Origin: Pyrenophora tritici-repentis
Lineage: Eukaryota > Ascomycota > Dothideomycetes > Pleosporales > Pleosporaceae
Direction of reading: 5' to 3'
DNA length: 64,000 nucleotides
NCBI RefSeq assembly: GCF_003171515.1
Contig: NC_089392.1
Coordinates: 930,001-994,000, forward strand
The stretch's first letter is position 1. Each line of letters starts with the position of its first letter. Below are positions 10,236 through 23,353 of the stretch, in pieces. The notes beneath the pieces were generated by a model that had not been told where the DNA came from, searched no databases, and saw only the letters and a program-made list of their open reading frames with translations. A program made the translations under genes and the position numbers.

Positions 10236-13200
10236 GCGAATGTACAGGAGGAGCCTAGTCAAGGGCGGAGTGGGTGGCCTGCGAGATTGAAGGGTGTGCG
10301 GGTGCATTGCGTGTGATGTTCTTTTGGAGTTGGGATGGGGTAGGATGTTTGTTTTGGTTGGGATGGTGGTGGATAAGTAATGAAGATTTTATGAAAATGG
10401 AGATGGGTTAAATGGGTTAATATGATGGTAAAGTTACGTAAGCAAAGTAAGATAGTTCTGCATGTGGGGAGATGATTGTGGATTGGGTTAATGTGGTAAA
10501 TGCGTGAGTATTGTCAACGGCGAGTTGTTTTTATGTGTATCTTGCATTTTGTACCCGCCGTAGGATAGGTATTTAAAGGCCTAGATATAGATTGTAAGAT
10601 TGCATCGCCGTTCTATAGATATTGTCGGAGTTGGGTGGATATATGATGGCAACATTGATGCTGTAGCATTAGAGGTTGATAATAGAATAGTATGTTCATT
10701 AGGATCATCAAAGTTGTCATGTGAGGTTTTGTCTCGAGCTGTTTTCTGTGTGTTACATATGGAAGAGGTAGCAGTGATTGAGAAGTATGGATTAATTGCC
10801 TGGATAATGATCTTATATGTCATTCCTGCCAACCTGAGCTAAGATTCTTTTTTCTAGAGAAAGAAGGGCACGTTGGATCAAGCCCCGCGCTTTCACACTA
10901 AAGTTACTAGGAATTGAGGCGCAGATTTCCTATCATTCGTTTTAAGCAGGGTTCATGGGTTAATTCCTTACCGATCAGTGTCTGGTATAACACTTTGATC
11001 CATTTTGGTAGACTACTATGATCAATACGCATTGTAGTGTGACTACACAAACCCTTGTAGATGGCACAAATTCGCGAGACGGGTACAACATGAACTGTTC
11101 AACAAGCGCATACACTAACCTCGCAGAAAGTCTCGTACCTGGCAGCTGCCACGCTCATGTCAAAGTCTGTGGTTTACACGCCAGGACATGTGTCAAGCTG
11201 TATGTTGCCGTGAATGGCATGTGAGGGACGAATAGGGCGGCACATATAAAAACGTCAGGTTGTTGAAATGCCTCAACGACCGGTAAGCAGCATGTCGTGA
11301 CCGGTTGTAGTATCGCGACATGGTCAGACGGACAGCGGAAGGTAGAACAGTGTCGTTTGCGTGAAGCAACGGGCGTTTTCGTGGCAATCATGCGCAGCCA
11401 AACAAAGAGCATAGTATGGTTACCAGAGCATTGGTTCGGTGCTACGTGGTATCGTAAAAGGGTAGTTGCAGTGACAGGTTGTGGTGGTGCAGGGTTGCAC
11501 AGCCCTTGCGTGGCGGTGATCGACGTTCACCCTGTCCTGTCAATCGAACAGGGCTGGCTGTTCGAGAAGCTGGGCACGAAACCAAGCAAAGGGTTGTGCT
11601 AATGCAGTTCCCAAGTGCCGCAGCCTTTCGACTCGTACCGTCAAAGCGGGAGTCAGACGATACACGTCTTTTCTCTGAACGGGAAGGTGAATCACGATTG
11701 GTGCCCTTGCATTGCGAGCGAGGAAACGTCATACGTTCAGTCAGCTAGGTTCCGTCCCTGTTGCGGTAAGAGAAATGCAACGGGGGCGGGTCACACAATA
11801 CCAAAGCATGAAGCAGGTTTATTGGGCGTCATCATGGTAAAGGCGGGCCTAGGTCTCCAAGATACCAAGTCCCAAGGCATGGTATCTGGCCGCCTTCGCT
11901 CCCACTTCGGCGTTGATGTTCAAGATAATCCTGATTTGCTCCCAGCGCAGGGGAGACGAGCCGGTCGTCTCCAACGAGCAGGGACTGCGCATGTCCACTC
12001 ATTGGTGGTGGTCGGGCTGCTGCATCGAATCGGAAACCGGTAGCTAAAGGACGCGATGATGACTTCAGCTCATGGCAGAAAAAAACAAACATGTACGTCT
12101 GGAAATAGCGTGTGGTAATCCAGGGGCCACGGATCTCGACAGGTTACGTATCAGGGAGTCAGGAAGCGGGGCAGGGTGGCGGACGCATGACTGCATGCGA
12201 CTGCAGGCTGTAATGCGAGGATCTAATGTGGAGAGGGCTAGGTCGGCTTGGGCTGGGTCTGGCGCTCTGGTTTGAGGGTTGGCCTTGAAACCAGAAGGGA
12301 CTTTGGGCGCTGTACGGTACGTATGGTGCCCCCGCAGCCGTGGCTATTGGAGATGCTGCACTTATAGCCCGATCTCGTATGATCGACGCCCATCTCTGGC
12401 AACCGACATGGGCCATGGATCAAGTGCCAGGTGTTTATCGTATTTCTGATAAGGTGTCATGGACAAGATTGACTTTATGGCGATCATTGTGGCGCCTGTC
12501 GATCCGGTTTCTGGCTGCCGTGGCTATCCATCTGCTAGAAGCGGGCCTGTGGGTGAGACGGACAAAGCCTCATCAAGCCATGCGCGACTCGTGCATACAC
12601 GGGTTTCGGCAGCTTGCCGTGTATCATCGACTTTATCCCATCTGCTCGAATTGAGGCACCGAATCGGCGCCATATACAGCATCTGGCTTTGCATGTCAAT
12701 ATATGAGGCTGCTGTGGCGTTCGTCTTGTGGAGTGGGCAGTGTGTTAATGTGAGGCGAGGAGGAATACACCCCTGCAGATGCGACGACCTCGGGATGGCA
12801 CTACAAAGCCCGTGATTCGACTACACCTGTTTCTGTTCATATGATCAGCAAAGTATCCGAGCCACGTCGGGAACAAGGCACTCGGCAGTCAGCAATGAAG
12901 CCATGTTATTCTAGCGCTAATCCAATCCTATACTACACTTGCGGCCCAACCGCGTCGATGCTGCATTCAAGAACCCGACCGACCGTTGACGACAACAATG
13001 AGCTTGCCCGAGCACCTTAGGCTCAACAGTCAACCTGTTGCCGCCCAATGCCGGGGCCGAGTTCTTGCCTTGGTCCACCCTGCTGCATTTCTCGCTGCAT
13101 CATGACCGGATATTGACAGCGAGCAAAGACGGTCCGGTGAGGTCCACATGCATTCGTACCTCGGCTCTGCAATGGCTCCATCCACTTCATGAACGCATGC

Positions 13201-13772
13201 ATTGTCGTATAACCCATCTTATCCGCTCAGCGCCCGCGCCGGGCTTGTCCATACCAGCATTAAGCCTCTAGAACAAAAGAAAACATGTCCCAGCTGCTGA
13301 GAACCCAAGTCGTCCACATGAACCGTGACCGTCCATTGCGTTCGTACCGTAGTTTCCCGCTTTTCCCAATGCGCGCATGAATGGAATATAGAAAGCCAAA
13401 GCTGGCTACAAAAGAAATGCCATGACGTGACGGAAAGAGAAAACGCCAAGATAAAAACGCGAAATGTTGAACGTAGAGAGCCCAAATGCGGAATACCTTC
13501 CCCGGTAGATGGCTGGCGCCCAGCCTGGCTAGAAACGATAATGAGATGAACGCGATGAGCTGCTCCGTGACCGATATATGTACAAAAAGAAGCAAACAGC
13601 GTCGTTTGTAATGCAGGGACGGACCGCGCTCGAAGGCTCGAGGGGCTTGCGGTGGGCGAACGCAATACAAGACGAATCTTACTATTGCGGTCAATGCGCC
13701 ATGTCAATGGACTTCGGAAGCGGCAATATAGCAAGCCACCGGGGATATTGTCGGTGCCCGAGCTTGATAAAA
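10236..13772. other. 3.5-kb gene-free stretch
   Basis: Both strands were read. Frames of 60-218 codons exist (for example 13219-13875, minus) but they are arginine/serine-rich, lack splice logic and overlap one another. No repeat ends or transposase remnants recognised. The base composition is not AT-rich, so it is not a decayed RIP island. It may hold a long 3' UTR, non-coding RNA or regulatory DNA of the gene at 13773-15080. Confidence 0.5.
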
Positions 13773-15080
13773 TCATCGTCGTCGTGCTGAGGTCGTGGGT
13801 CGCTGTGCAGTTGGTCCTGCGCCGACTTCCTCGAGAAGGTCCATGCAAGAGGTCAACACTGCAAAATATTAGCATGCTGCAGGGGACATGTGTGAGTAGT
13901 GTGGCACGGACTTGCTACTATTTCTTCCTCCCATACACCCATCTGGTAATCGACTAGGCCGTGCTTCTCCATGCTGTCGCAGTTCTTGACTAGCTGGGTG
14001 CCCATCTTCTCCAGAAAATCGTAGTCGATCAGCGACTTGGGTGGGGGTGGGCGTTGGCCTGTGTTGATCATTTCTTGCGTCATTGCCTTTTGCTTCTGTA
14101 GCGTGGAGAGCCAGCAGGTGTTGAACTCATCCCACAGCTGCAGGCGCTGCTGGTAATACGTCTCGTCGTCGCGGACTAGGCCTGCTACAGTCAACTTCAG
14201 CTGTTCGCTCTATCTGGCACGCATGGAAGGACTTACCCAGTGTCTCTGCAAAGTGCAGAAGCCAGTCGGACATGCGGAAGAGCAGTGTGCCGGCCTCGCT
14301 GAGGCGGCTGTCACGTACATGCTCAAACGTCTTCTTGAGCTCGCTCTGGTACGTCCGGTAGAAATCGTCGTACTCGTTGCCGCTGTTGGGCTGGGGCTCC
14401 GTGTAGGTGCTCTGGGCATAGCCTCCTTGGGCAGGCGCCTGATGGGGATCAGTCATTCCGGCAGCAGTGTAGGCAGGCGCGAGCGCTTCCCGTCCGACCT
14501 GGGCTTGAGGAGCAGTATATCCTAATGAGGGGTACTGGGAAGGGACGTTCTGCGACGCAATAGCAGAGGCAGGCGCGCTCGTGGGCCCGCTCTCGTAGTA
14601 TTGAGGTTGTGCGACGCCAAAGCCGGTGCTCAGGACCTGTATAGCCGAGTCCCTGTTTTGCTGGTACTGTTCCACAGGCTCATACTGCGACGAGGCCGTC
14701 GCCGAGCCCTGCGCGCCGGGCACGCTGTACATGATATTCTGGCCATAGGGCGAGTACTGCTGGGGTGCTGCACGCTGGGCCTGCTGCTGCTGTTGTTGCT
14801 GCTGCTCGGAACCATAGTCCTGGGCGCCGTAGGCCACACCCGACGGCTGGATCGAGGAGCCAAACTGTGCACCCTCGCCGTAAGCATACCCGTAGCCCTG
14901 AGAGCCGGCGCGCGAGGCCGACGAGGGGACAGAGGTAGGTGGGGCGGACGCTGTCAAGGGCGGCTGCCTGAAGCGATCGGGTGCGCTTACCACTGGATAG
15001 GATGCATGTGGTGGAAGCAGCGTGCCTTGCTGGCTTGCGTAACCTGAGGGAGTATGCCGTGGCCGGCGGTCATTGTCCAT
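13773..15080 (-). CDS. Gln/Pro/Tyr/Gly-rich protein with conserved-looking helical C-terminus
   Basis: Exons 15080-14237, 14184-13912 and 13858-13773 give 400 residues. Intron 1 (52 bp) has a GTAAGT donor; intron 2 (53 bp) uses a weaker GTCCGT donor but has a 'tgctaat' branch site. Residues 1-220 are low complexity (Pro, Ser, Tyr, Gly, a run of Gln near residue 93), like the disordered part of a regulator or RNA-associated protein. From about residue 225 the sequence becomes compact and helical ('EYDDFYRTYQSELKKTFEHV', 'LLFRMSDWLLHFAETLAGLV', 'LWDEFNTCWLSTLQKQKAM'), ending with 'MDLLEEVGAGPTAQRPTTS'. The pattern suggests a fungal-specific regulator, but I do not recognise the family. It lies between two very long gene-free stretches. 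Confidence 0.75.
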
Positions 15081-18000
15081 CCCAACCAGCCCGCCTTTAT
15101 ACTGCAGACTGAAGGGCGGTTCGAGTGCCCGGTACGCCGAGGGCGAGACTGGCGGCGTTGCGTAATTGGCCAGCTTGCTGGCTTGCGCGAGGCTGCTTGC
15201 AGAGGGTCAGCGCAAGGCGTGGGAGAGCGGACAGCAGTAGACGGGTAGTAGACGGTAGACGGTACGCGGTAGGCGGGAAAGGGTAGAAAATAGGCGCAGG
15301 GTAGCGGAGAGTGCAGGCGATGACAGCAATCAGTTGCGCTCAAATCGACAAGGCGAGTCTATTGGCGGGGCGATATGTGGTAGGAATTGGTAGAGCCAGA
15401 AAAGAGAAGCTTCGAGGGTGGGCCAATGGTGGTAGATGTATGACGTCCGAAATTGGACAACCAGATGCTTTGCGGTCCAGATGGTTTGGATATAAACACG
15501 GCCCCGACGCGTTGACTAACTGGGCCAATGGAGCCCAATGATGCAGCAGTAGAAGCTCGCGCAGCAGTCTCGGCACCCGCCAGGATATCCTCGCTCACTG
15601 CTGCACGAGGATGGGGTTGATGCAATGCTCCTACGCCCGGGATTGGTCCTCCCGATGCGGAAATGTTGGAGAAAGATGAGTGGTAGTGTGGATCAGCTAA
15701 ACACGTAGCCACTAACTGACAGCGAAATTGTCCGGTACTCCCAAGCGTGGAGAACCCTGTGGGCGATGAGCGGGTGGTGAGGCGACGCTTATGCGTGAGA
15801 TGTTTGAAGGGTAGTCCTTGCAAACCGATCAGTGTTCCAACGAGTCGGACAGAGTAGAGGCCGGCCCAGGAGATCGTCTCAAACAACTTAACGTCTGCGT
15901 TCCAGTAGCTTAACGGCCTAAACGGATGATGGCGTTCTTCACGATGCAGTGTCTTGATGCGCACTGGGTGGGGATAAGTACATGCAGAGATGAGTGAAGC
16001 GGTCGGTCCGAGACAAGACAGAAAGTGCGACAGATGGTCAATTTGTAATCGTATGCACTGGGCCCACGGCCAAAAAAACAGAGAGGCTTTATTCAAACAG
16101 TCGAGGAGATCAACGGCGCCCGTGCGAGCGTCAAGCGTCACGACGAGCAAGCGGAGGCTCGACGTCGGTTCACGCGTGTCCCCAAGTGGTTGCTCCAGGA
16201 CAAGTCACGCCGTGTGTCCGGGCGAAGGGGGGATAGTGGATATGTGGTCGGCGATGTTAGCCTGGCTGAAGGGGATCAAGAGAAGAAGAGGGCGGGAAGT
16301 GAGGATGGAGCAGCGCTACATTGGGAGAGAGCATCGGGCAGGGTGGGAAGCAAAAAGGAAGTAGTCGACAAGCCACGCCGGCGAACAGACAGTAAATACT
16401 TGGACCGGGGTTATTGAAGCTAGAGGAGAAAACAATGGTGGGTACCTGAGAAGTGGGTGTGGCTGCAGGTCGGGCGACGTACGGCTGACGAGTAAGAGGA
16501 ATCCATGAGCTCTAGATGACAGCGACCATGCGAAGTCTCCGATTTCCGATCTGTTCACGGCGGGGCTTGGGAAACCCTGTCCGCCATGGTTACGGATCGC
16601 CCATGGTGGATCTGCAGGCGGCTGGGCAGCCACTGCAGGGCATTGCTCGCTTCTACTGCTGCTGTCGTCGTGGGCGGCCACGGGGAGCCATGTGGGCGAC
16701 GTCGCGGACGCCCGACGCGCCTACAGCATCAGCAACAGCGGCAGTGCTGCGGCAGAGGGCCCATGACGAGACACCAACATCTGTCCTCTTCTCCCCCTCT
16801 TCGGAAGAGACAGATGGCGAAGTCCGCACCGCGGCTCCACAGCGGCCAAATGTCGCAGGTTGCTGAACCAGGAACACCTCCTCTCACCCAGCCGGCCTTG
16901 GCAGGAAGCGTGAAGGCGCGCCACAGCTTTCGCCCGCCAGTTACGCGTGTAGACGACGACGGTGAGAGCTCCAATTGCGCGTTTCCGAGCCCGTCGCGCG
17001 CACGTTTCACACAGCATTGCTGGCTCGGCTGCTGAAGCGCGCCTGATGTTTTCTGGCCTGTCAAATCATCAAACCAACGTCGAACCCTCCCAGCCTCAGC
17101 GTGCGGCTTCTTCCAGGCGTATATGCCAAGGGGGGGAAGGGGGGACAGCGGACAGCGGGCGTCCTGTGTGCTGTGTGATGTGTACATGTTGCGAGCGAGC
17201 GCAAGAAACTACCTTTAGGGGCTGTTCATTCGGGCTCCATACTCGATCCGTCGTCCTCTCATCTCTGCAATGCTGCAAGTTCCCGTCGACGAACAGGGAT
17301 CGCTCGCCTGTGGTAGATCGTGCTCCAGGCAAGCCAATCCTCAGCCTCACTCGTCGATCCTGTCTTGCGGATACGACCTGCCTCTTCAGACGTACTGACT
17401 GACGCAACACGCACTCAACACGCGACCTTGCGATGCTCTCTCCAGGCACACTGCGACTCCTCGAATCTTAGACTTGGCGGTACCGTGGACCTAGCGTCTG
17501 CTCGGCCACTGCTGCCGGCCAACTTTAGTGGTGCTTTACCGCAAACCCTCCGTCATCGACACCACGGCGCATGTGCAAAATCAAAATCCAAACACTAACC
17601 ATGCTGCACTGCTCGCGCGCGCACTCATACACCGCCTGAACGAGGTCATTCGCGCGCCAGAGACATGCCTCAGTGCGCCAAATGCATTGCGCACTGGGCC
17701 GTCCGGTCAGACTTAGCATGAATGTTCCATTCACGTGGCCGTGCGAGATTGCAACCTTCTGGAAGGCGGCCGAGGGGGCACAGCATGGCTTTGCAGAACC
17801 TCGTCCATCGCCTAATCAAACCAACGTCGTTCAAATTGCCCGCTTCGGGCCCCATCACAGGCCACACGAGTGCGTCATTTCGGTACGCGCGGTTGGCGAT
17901 CATTCAGTGGACCCGGCTGCCGCATCAACCTCCACCACCACCGCCCATCGTGAGATGAAAGGACCGCGGCGAACATGCTTCGAGAAGGTTTCACTTTCTT

Positions 18001-19162
18001 CGATAAACGCGTGACTCGTGATACGACTGCCGCTACTACCCGCTGGAAAAAAACATGAGCAGAACACGGTCTGACTCGTTTACGTCTTCTGCTTTGCTCC
18101 TAGCAGCGAGCAACAAGGATCGCCAGGGCGTGTTTCCTCGAAGCCAGCCATGACCAAAACGGTCGTCTTGTCTTGCTTCTTGCAACTATCCTATCACACT
18201 ATAAGTGCACATCCCTGATCAACAGCTCCACCAAACAGCGTCTGCTTGCGACATGAGCCGTGAGCCGGAACGACCGAGAGAAAATAGCACTGGCACTGCG
18301 ATGGAATCCCATTGGCCGCCTTATGGCCGTGTCCAAAAAAAGATACCGCATGCGAGTCAACATCTCAAATTCTCCATGACATATTTTCTGGCCGCTATCA
18401 GGCCCAAACCCCGGCTCAATCGAAAATATCATGGGCGGTAGTTGTTTAGATTCTGTAATCGGATGGCGCACTTGCACGCACCCAACTCTGCGTGTACAAT
18501 TCTCCTAGTTTGCGGTATTGATCGGCATAGATAGACGTGATACCGAGGCTTAATGCAACGCGGCCGGATCAATAGTATCAGAACGACCGCAAGACACATA
18601 TACTGCTTATTGTGGCGCAGTCCCCAATACGAGCCGATGAGCTGATGTTCCGAGACGGCTGTCAAGCCTGCCAGGAACGGACCGAGAAAGCAATAACGAA
18701 CAGCTCCCCGGCAAGGTTTACCCTATATGCCTGTCAGCGATGATGTCGAACCTGGGCCTAGGGCCGAGGTATGCAGAACAGGACATGCCGGCCCAAACGC
18801 GTCTCAAAGCGTCAGGTACGCGAACGTCAGCGCCAGTGCTGATTGGAACATCAAAAATTCCTGGTATGGAGTGAAATATACCGTCCCACATGAAGCGCTT
18901 GGTGCGCAACAATGCACTGATGCCCTTTCCCTTTCCCTTTCCACGCAATGTAGTTGCGAAGTCGTGTTTCCGTGATTTCAGAATGTGTCACCAAAAGGAC
19001 TTTCAATGCTCAAGCAGAGGTAGAGAGGCCGTGCTCGGGTGTGTACAATGCTTCTTCTGGACATGTTCACGAAATGCTTCTGTAAAACTGTGTTGATAGA
19101 TTCGCCTATGCTCATCGGCCAACGGCCAGCCATACAAGTACAAGGTACAGACAACCAGTCTC
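15081..19162. other. 4.1-kb gene-free stretch
   Basis: Upstream of the Gln-rich gene and downstream of the MRPS9 gene. Frames up to 263 codons occur (15359-16150, minus) but have no family resemblance and are overlapped by similar frames on the other strand. No transposon ends, tRNA or simple array seen. A long 5' leader/promoter is the simplest reading. Confidence 0.5.
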
Positions 19163-20342
19163 TCATCGCTTGACCCAGGTAGGCATCTTGCGCGCTTTGA
19201 CGTGGCCTGGCTTCTTTCTCTCCACCTTCCTTGGGTCACGAGTGATGGTTCCAGCTGGGGAGTGGTTAACAGTCAGGTTCGAAACAAGGTGGCGCGACAT
19301 GTTTGGCATTCTCAGGGGGGTTGTTTGGGGTAAGGTGAACGTGAGCGGTGAGCGTCCCGCATTGACTGTACCCATGGAACGACGGAAAAAGCAATGCTGG
19401 CAAGAAGACGACTAGACTAAAGAAACATGCAAACTCACCTCTTCGTAGCGCGGGCTTCAGCGCTGGTTCATGGACCAGCAATGCTTTAGCCACTGCTAAA
19501 GTCATTGCTTCTGCCTGACCAGTCAGACCGCCGCCTTGCACCAGTGCAAAGACGTTGTACTTGTCAAGCCGCTGAGTAGCCTTGAGTGCCCACACAGCGC
19601 TCTCCCGATGGTGGAGTCGTCCGAAGAACTGAGAGAGGGATTTTCCATTAACAAGCGCCTCTCCCTCCCCCTCCACCAGCCAAGCTACAGCAGACGACGT
19701 CTTCCTCCGCCCAACACCCTTGGCGCGCCCAAGCTCATCAATTACACCAGGCTTTGGCTTGATGTCGCCAGGCTGGTTTGGCTTCTTGTACCGCAGCATG
19801 GCTTGCACCACCTCTTCTGGCATGAGCTGGGGGTGTATACGGTTCAGCCTCCGGAGTATCTGCAGCATCCTGTGGTAACGCGCCGTCTTGACCGGCTCGT
19901 TGGTCATGATGCGGTACTGCTCAATCGTCTTCCACGCCACCTTGGGTGCCTCTGTAGACGATATTATGGGCAGTGTAGCGACTTTGCGCAGTAGGGCGGA
20001 TAGCGAGAGGAAGTCGTCGGTGAAGGTAGGCTTTGCGCTGAAATACGACGGTGATGCTGGGACTACGCGCAGCGTTCGCAGTAAGTTCTTCTTCTCGTCT
20101 ACGCCACCTTCATCTTTTGCGGCAAAATCAAACGCCGGTGCCGCAGTAAAAGGTTCCCGTAGCTCTTCCTCGGTAACTTCTGCACATCGCGGTGCCGTGG
20201 TGGAGATGCATCGTGATATTCGGGGTTGAGTTTGGAGGCTCCATTGAGCGTGTCGTATGGTCCATTGGCATTGGGGCCTTTGCCGGCTTCCCACGACGTC
20301 TACCGCCCTCCGCAAACTGCGCGAAAGCTCCCTGCTTGCCAT
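19163..20342 (-). CDS. MRPS9: mitochondrial small-subunit ribosomal protein S9 (uS9m)
   Basis: Two exons, 20342-19439 and 19254-19163, with a 184-bp intron, give 331 residues. The N-terminus is Arg/Ser/Gln-rich with few acidic residues, as expected of a mitochondrial targeting sequence. The C-terminal ~130 residues are the uS9 domain: '[19 protein letters not shown]', '[20 protein letters not shown]', '[21 protein letters not shown]' and, in exon 2, the basic tail '[13 protein letters not shown]' ending 'WVKR', which in uS9 reaches the decoding centre. The intron splits the conserved 'LRRAG' segment. Head-to-head with the eEF1B-gamma gene, 223 bp between start codons. Confidence 0.95.
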
Positions 20343-20565
20343 TATGAACAGGAAATGCGCCGTGATGGCCTGTCAAAATTGGCAGCAAGTGACGATGAAC
20401 ATTGCACGACCCACATGCAATTGCTTGGCGGCAAACTAAAATTACGGTGGACTGTGCACCAGCAGATTTCTGCTGGGTAAAGAGCCCCGCGCCGTCAACC
20501 CAACACCCTTTTTTCTTCATCAACACCCGCTTCCACACACTGATTCCACTGCCAACTCTGCAATC
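20343..20565. promoter_or_regulatory. shared divergent promoter of MRPS9 and eEF1B-gamma
   Basis: Only 223 bp separate the two start codons, so both 5' leaders and promoters must fit here. No TATA element is obvious. Confidence 0.6.
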
Positions 20566-22097
20566 ATGTCTTTCGGAAAGCTTTACAGCTACTCGGTAAG
20601 TTTCCCGTCATACAGCACGCAAAACCAACTCAATGAGTTCTAACAGCGTGTTAACAGGGTAACCCGCGCACCACCTCTCTCCTGGCGGTCGCGAAGGAGA
20701 ACGGCCTCGACATTGAGTTTGTCGAGACTGAGCCTGCCAAGGGTGTCTCAACTGAGTACCTGAAGCTCAACAAGCTCGGCAAGGTCCCTACCTTTGAGGG
20801 TGCTGACGGCTTTGTCCTCTCCGAGTGCATCGCCATCGCTGTCTACCGTAAGTGCTACCCCGCCTGCCTCTTCGCCCCTAGCTGCATAAAATGATGTGGA
20901 ATGTATATCATTCAGTTATCCCTGTCTGAAAACTATTGTTGAAAACTTACAATTCTGATTTGCCTTTATCCTACCTGATTCATCCGACGATATTTTGGCC
21001 ATGACTCAGAGCTGACGGATCGCAGTTGCCTCGCAGAACGAGAAGACCAGCCTTCTTGGAAAGACCAAGCAGGACTACGCCACCATTCTGCGATGGATGT
21101 CCTTTGTCAACACTGAGGTCCTCTCCCCTCTCGGTGGCTGGTTCCGTCCCATCCTCGGCCGCGACCCCTACAACAAGAAGAACGTTGAGGAATCACAGAA
21201 GGCCGCCCTCAAGGCTGTCCACGTCATCGAGGAGCACCTTCTTACACACACATACCTCGTTGGTGAGCGTCTGACACTTGCCGATATCTTCGCTACCAGC
21301 ATCCTTGCTCGTGGCTTCCAGTACTTCTTCGACAAGCAATGGCGCGACTCCAACCCCAACGTCACTCGCTGGTACGAGACCATCTACAACCAGTCTAGCT
21401 ACTCAGCCGTGGCTCCCAAGTTTGAGTTCATCACCGAGGCGTTGAAGAACGTCGCACCAAAGAAGGAAGGTGGTGAGAAAAAGAAGGAGACCCCCAAGGC
21501 CGCCCCTAAGCCCAAGGAGGAGGCTGAGGAAGAGGAGGAGGCTGCGCCTGCTCCCAAGCCCAAGCACCCTCTCGAGGCTCTGCCCAAGGCTACCTTCGTC
21601 CTTGACGACTGGAAGCGCAAGTACTCCAACGAGGAGACCCGCGAGGTTGCCCTCCCCTGGTTCTGGGAGAACGCCAACTTTGAGGAGTACTCCATCTACA
21701 AGGTCGACTACAGGTACAACGATGAGTTGACCCTCACCTTCATGACCGCCAACTTGATCGGTAAGCATATCTAACAACCAAGACACAAGATCGTTGCTAA
21801 CTCTGTGTAGGTGGTTTCTTCACTCGTCTCGAGGCCAGCCGCAAGTACCTCTTCGGCTGCTGCTCCGTGTACGGCATTGCCAACGACTCCATCATCAAGG
21901 GCGCTTTCGTCGTCCGTGGTCAGGAGGCGCTTCCCGCTTTCGATGTCGCTCCCGACGTTGAGAGCTACGAGTTTACCAAGCTCGACCCCACCAAGGAAGA
22001 GGACCGTGAGTTCGTCAACGACCAGTGGTCGTGGGACAAGCCCCTCGTCGTCGGCGACAAGACCTACGAGTGGGCCGACGGTAAGGTGTTCAAGTAA
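20566..22097 (+). CDS. translation elongation factor 1-gamma (eEF1B-gamma)
   Basis: Four exons, 20566-20595, 20658-20847, 21026-21760 and 21811-22097, code for 413 residues; all phases agree. The N-terminal half is a glutathione-S-transferase fold ('FGKLYSYSGNPRTTSLLAVA', 'LGKVPTFEG', 'LTLADIFATSIL'). A Lys/Glu/Pro/Ala linker (about residues 220-260) leads to the EF1G C-terminal domain ('HPLEALPKATFVLDDWKRKY', 'NLIGGFFTRLEASRKYLFG', 'SWDKPLVVGDKTYEWADGK'). It is a subunit of the eEF1B guanine-nucleotide exchange complex that reloads eEF1A with GTP. Very short first exon and strongly C-ending codon use fit a highly expressed gene. Length is normal for the family. Confidence 0.97.
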
Positions 22098-23353
22098 ACG
22101 CTTCGCTTGCTTGGTGAAGAGTTTGTTTTGATTTATGATGCGGATGAATTACGACTGGGTATGGGACGGATGGAATGAGGGATGAGAATTCATGAGATCA
22201 TGTTGGGCAGCCTTTGGTAGATCAGCGATACTACCACGGCCGGATAGAGGCTCGGAAAAGCTGCACAAGAAAAATCATGATACCCAACCAATGACTCTCT
22301 TTCGCGTCGATATGTCAAACATGTGATTTGCTTTGTTGTGGGTTGTGCTTCAAGCTACGCTCAGCTCATGGTACCTAGATGGCCAAACTTTTAGGGTTTC
22401 GTGTGACATGATGCTGCATCGTCGCCTGTCGCCTAGACTGTCAGGCGTTCACAACCCCAGATCTGGGCTCACAAGGGGCGGGGCAAAGAGCGCAGCAAGC
22501 AGAGTCGTGGCTGGGGTTCCCCAAGCATGCGATTGGCCGAAAACGGACAAGGGAGGAACAGCGCGAAGGAAGGCTCCAAAGAACGGCGTGGGCAGCCGCA
22601 TAGGTGCATGCGTGTCTTTGATCCTCGAGTCCTTTCAAGCCCTCGAGAAACTTTGCTTTTGCTTTTGCTTCTAACCATCGGCTGCACATACAATCACCGC
22701 GCATCCGACGACAGCCTAGCAACGCCGTGCCGGGCCTACTTACGGTGATTTGTGCGGCTCCTCCGGTAGTCTTCAAACTGCCCTGTAGGCGCTCGTGTTG
22801 TCGTCATTCCAACGACTGTCGCGTGAGCTGGCATATCGGATTTTGGCAGCTTCCACCCCGGACCCAGATCGAGAGTCAGAAATAGTCTCAACCCCGGCTT
22901 CCTGCGGCAGCTGCTGCTGGTTCGAGCGCTGGGGCTTTCACGCTGTGTAACAAACCCCTCGACTTGCACAACCGAATCGCAACCATTTGGCTTGAGACAT
23001 CTGGATTGTGCAAATTGCTGCAACTAAGGAATTTCGGTTTGCGTCTTCAAATACGAGAGAGGGTACGCGGTCATACTTCTAGGAGCAAACAAGACCCTGG
23101 ACTATCCGAGACGCCGACACACGACAATTACAGGCACGCGAGAGTTCGAGCGGTTTCTTGTACAGACGTCGGGTCGCTAACAGTAGCTTGTCGTTCGCTG
23201 CAGCGGAGGTTAAGAAGTGTGTCGTCTGCACGCGTGGCTGAGGCAAGGTTCCGTGCTGCAGGCCTTTGACAAGCTGTGGGGAAATATACGAGAAGACGAG
23301 TGAGATCAAAGAGAAGGCACGACATCAAAAAGGGAAAAAACTTGACTGTGGGA
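22098..23353. other. intergenic, no gene seen
   Basis: 3' region of the eEF1B-gamma gene and promoter of the phosphodiesterase gene. Short frames on both strands are not protein-like. Confidence 0.5.

Noticed and set aside
13219..13875. 218-codon minus-strand frame
   Set aside because: Arg/Ser/Thr-rich; its first part overlaps the true last exon of the 13773-15080 gene in another frame, and it has no domain.
15359..16150. 263-codon minus-strand frame
   Set aside because: No family resemblance, and plus-strand frames of similar quality overlap it. Probably chance in GC-balanced DNA.
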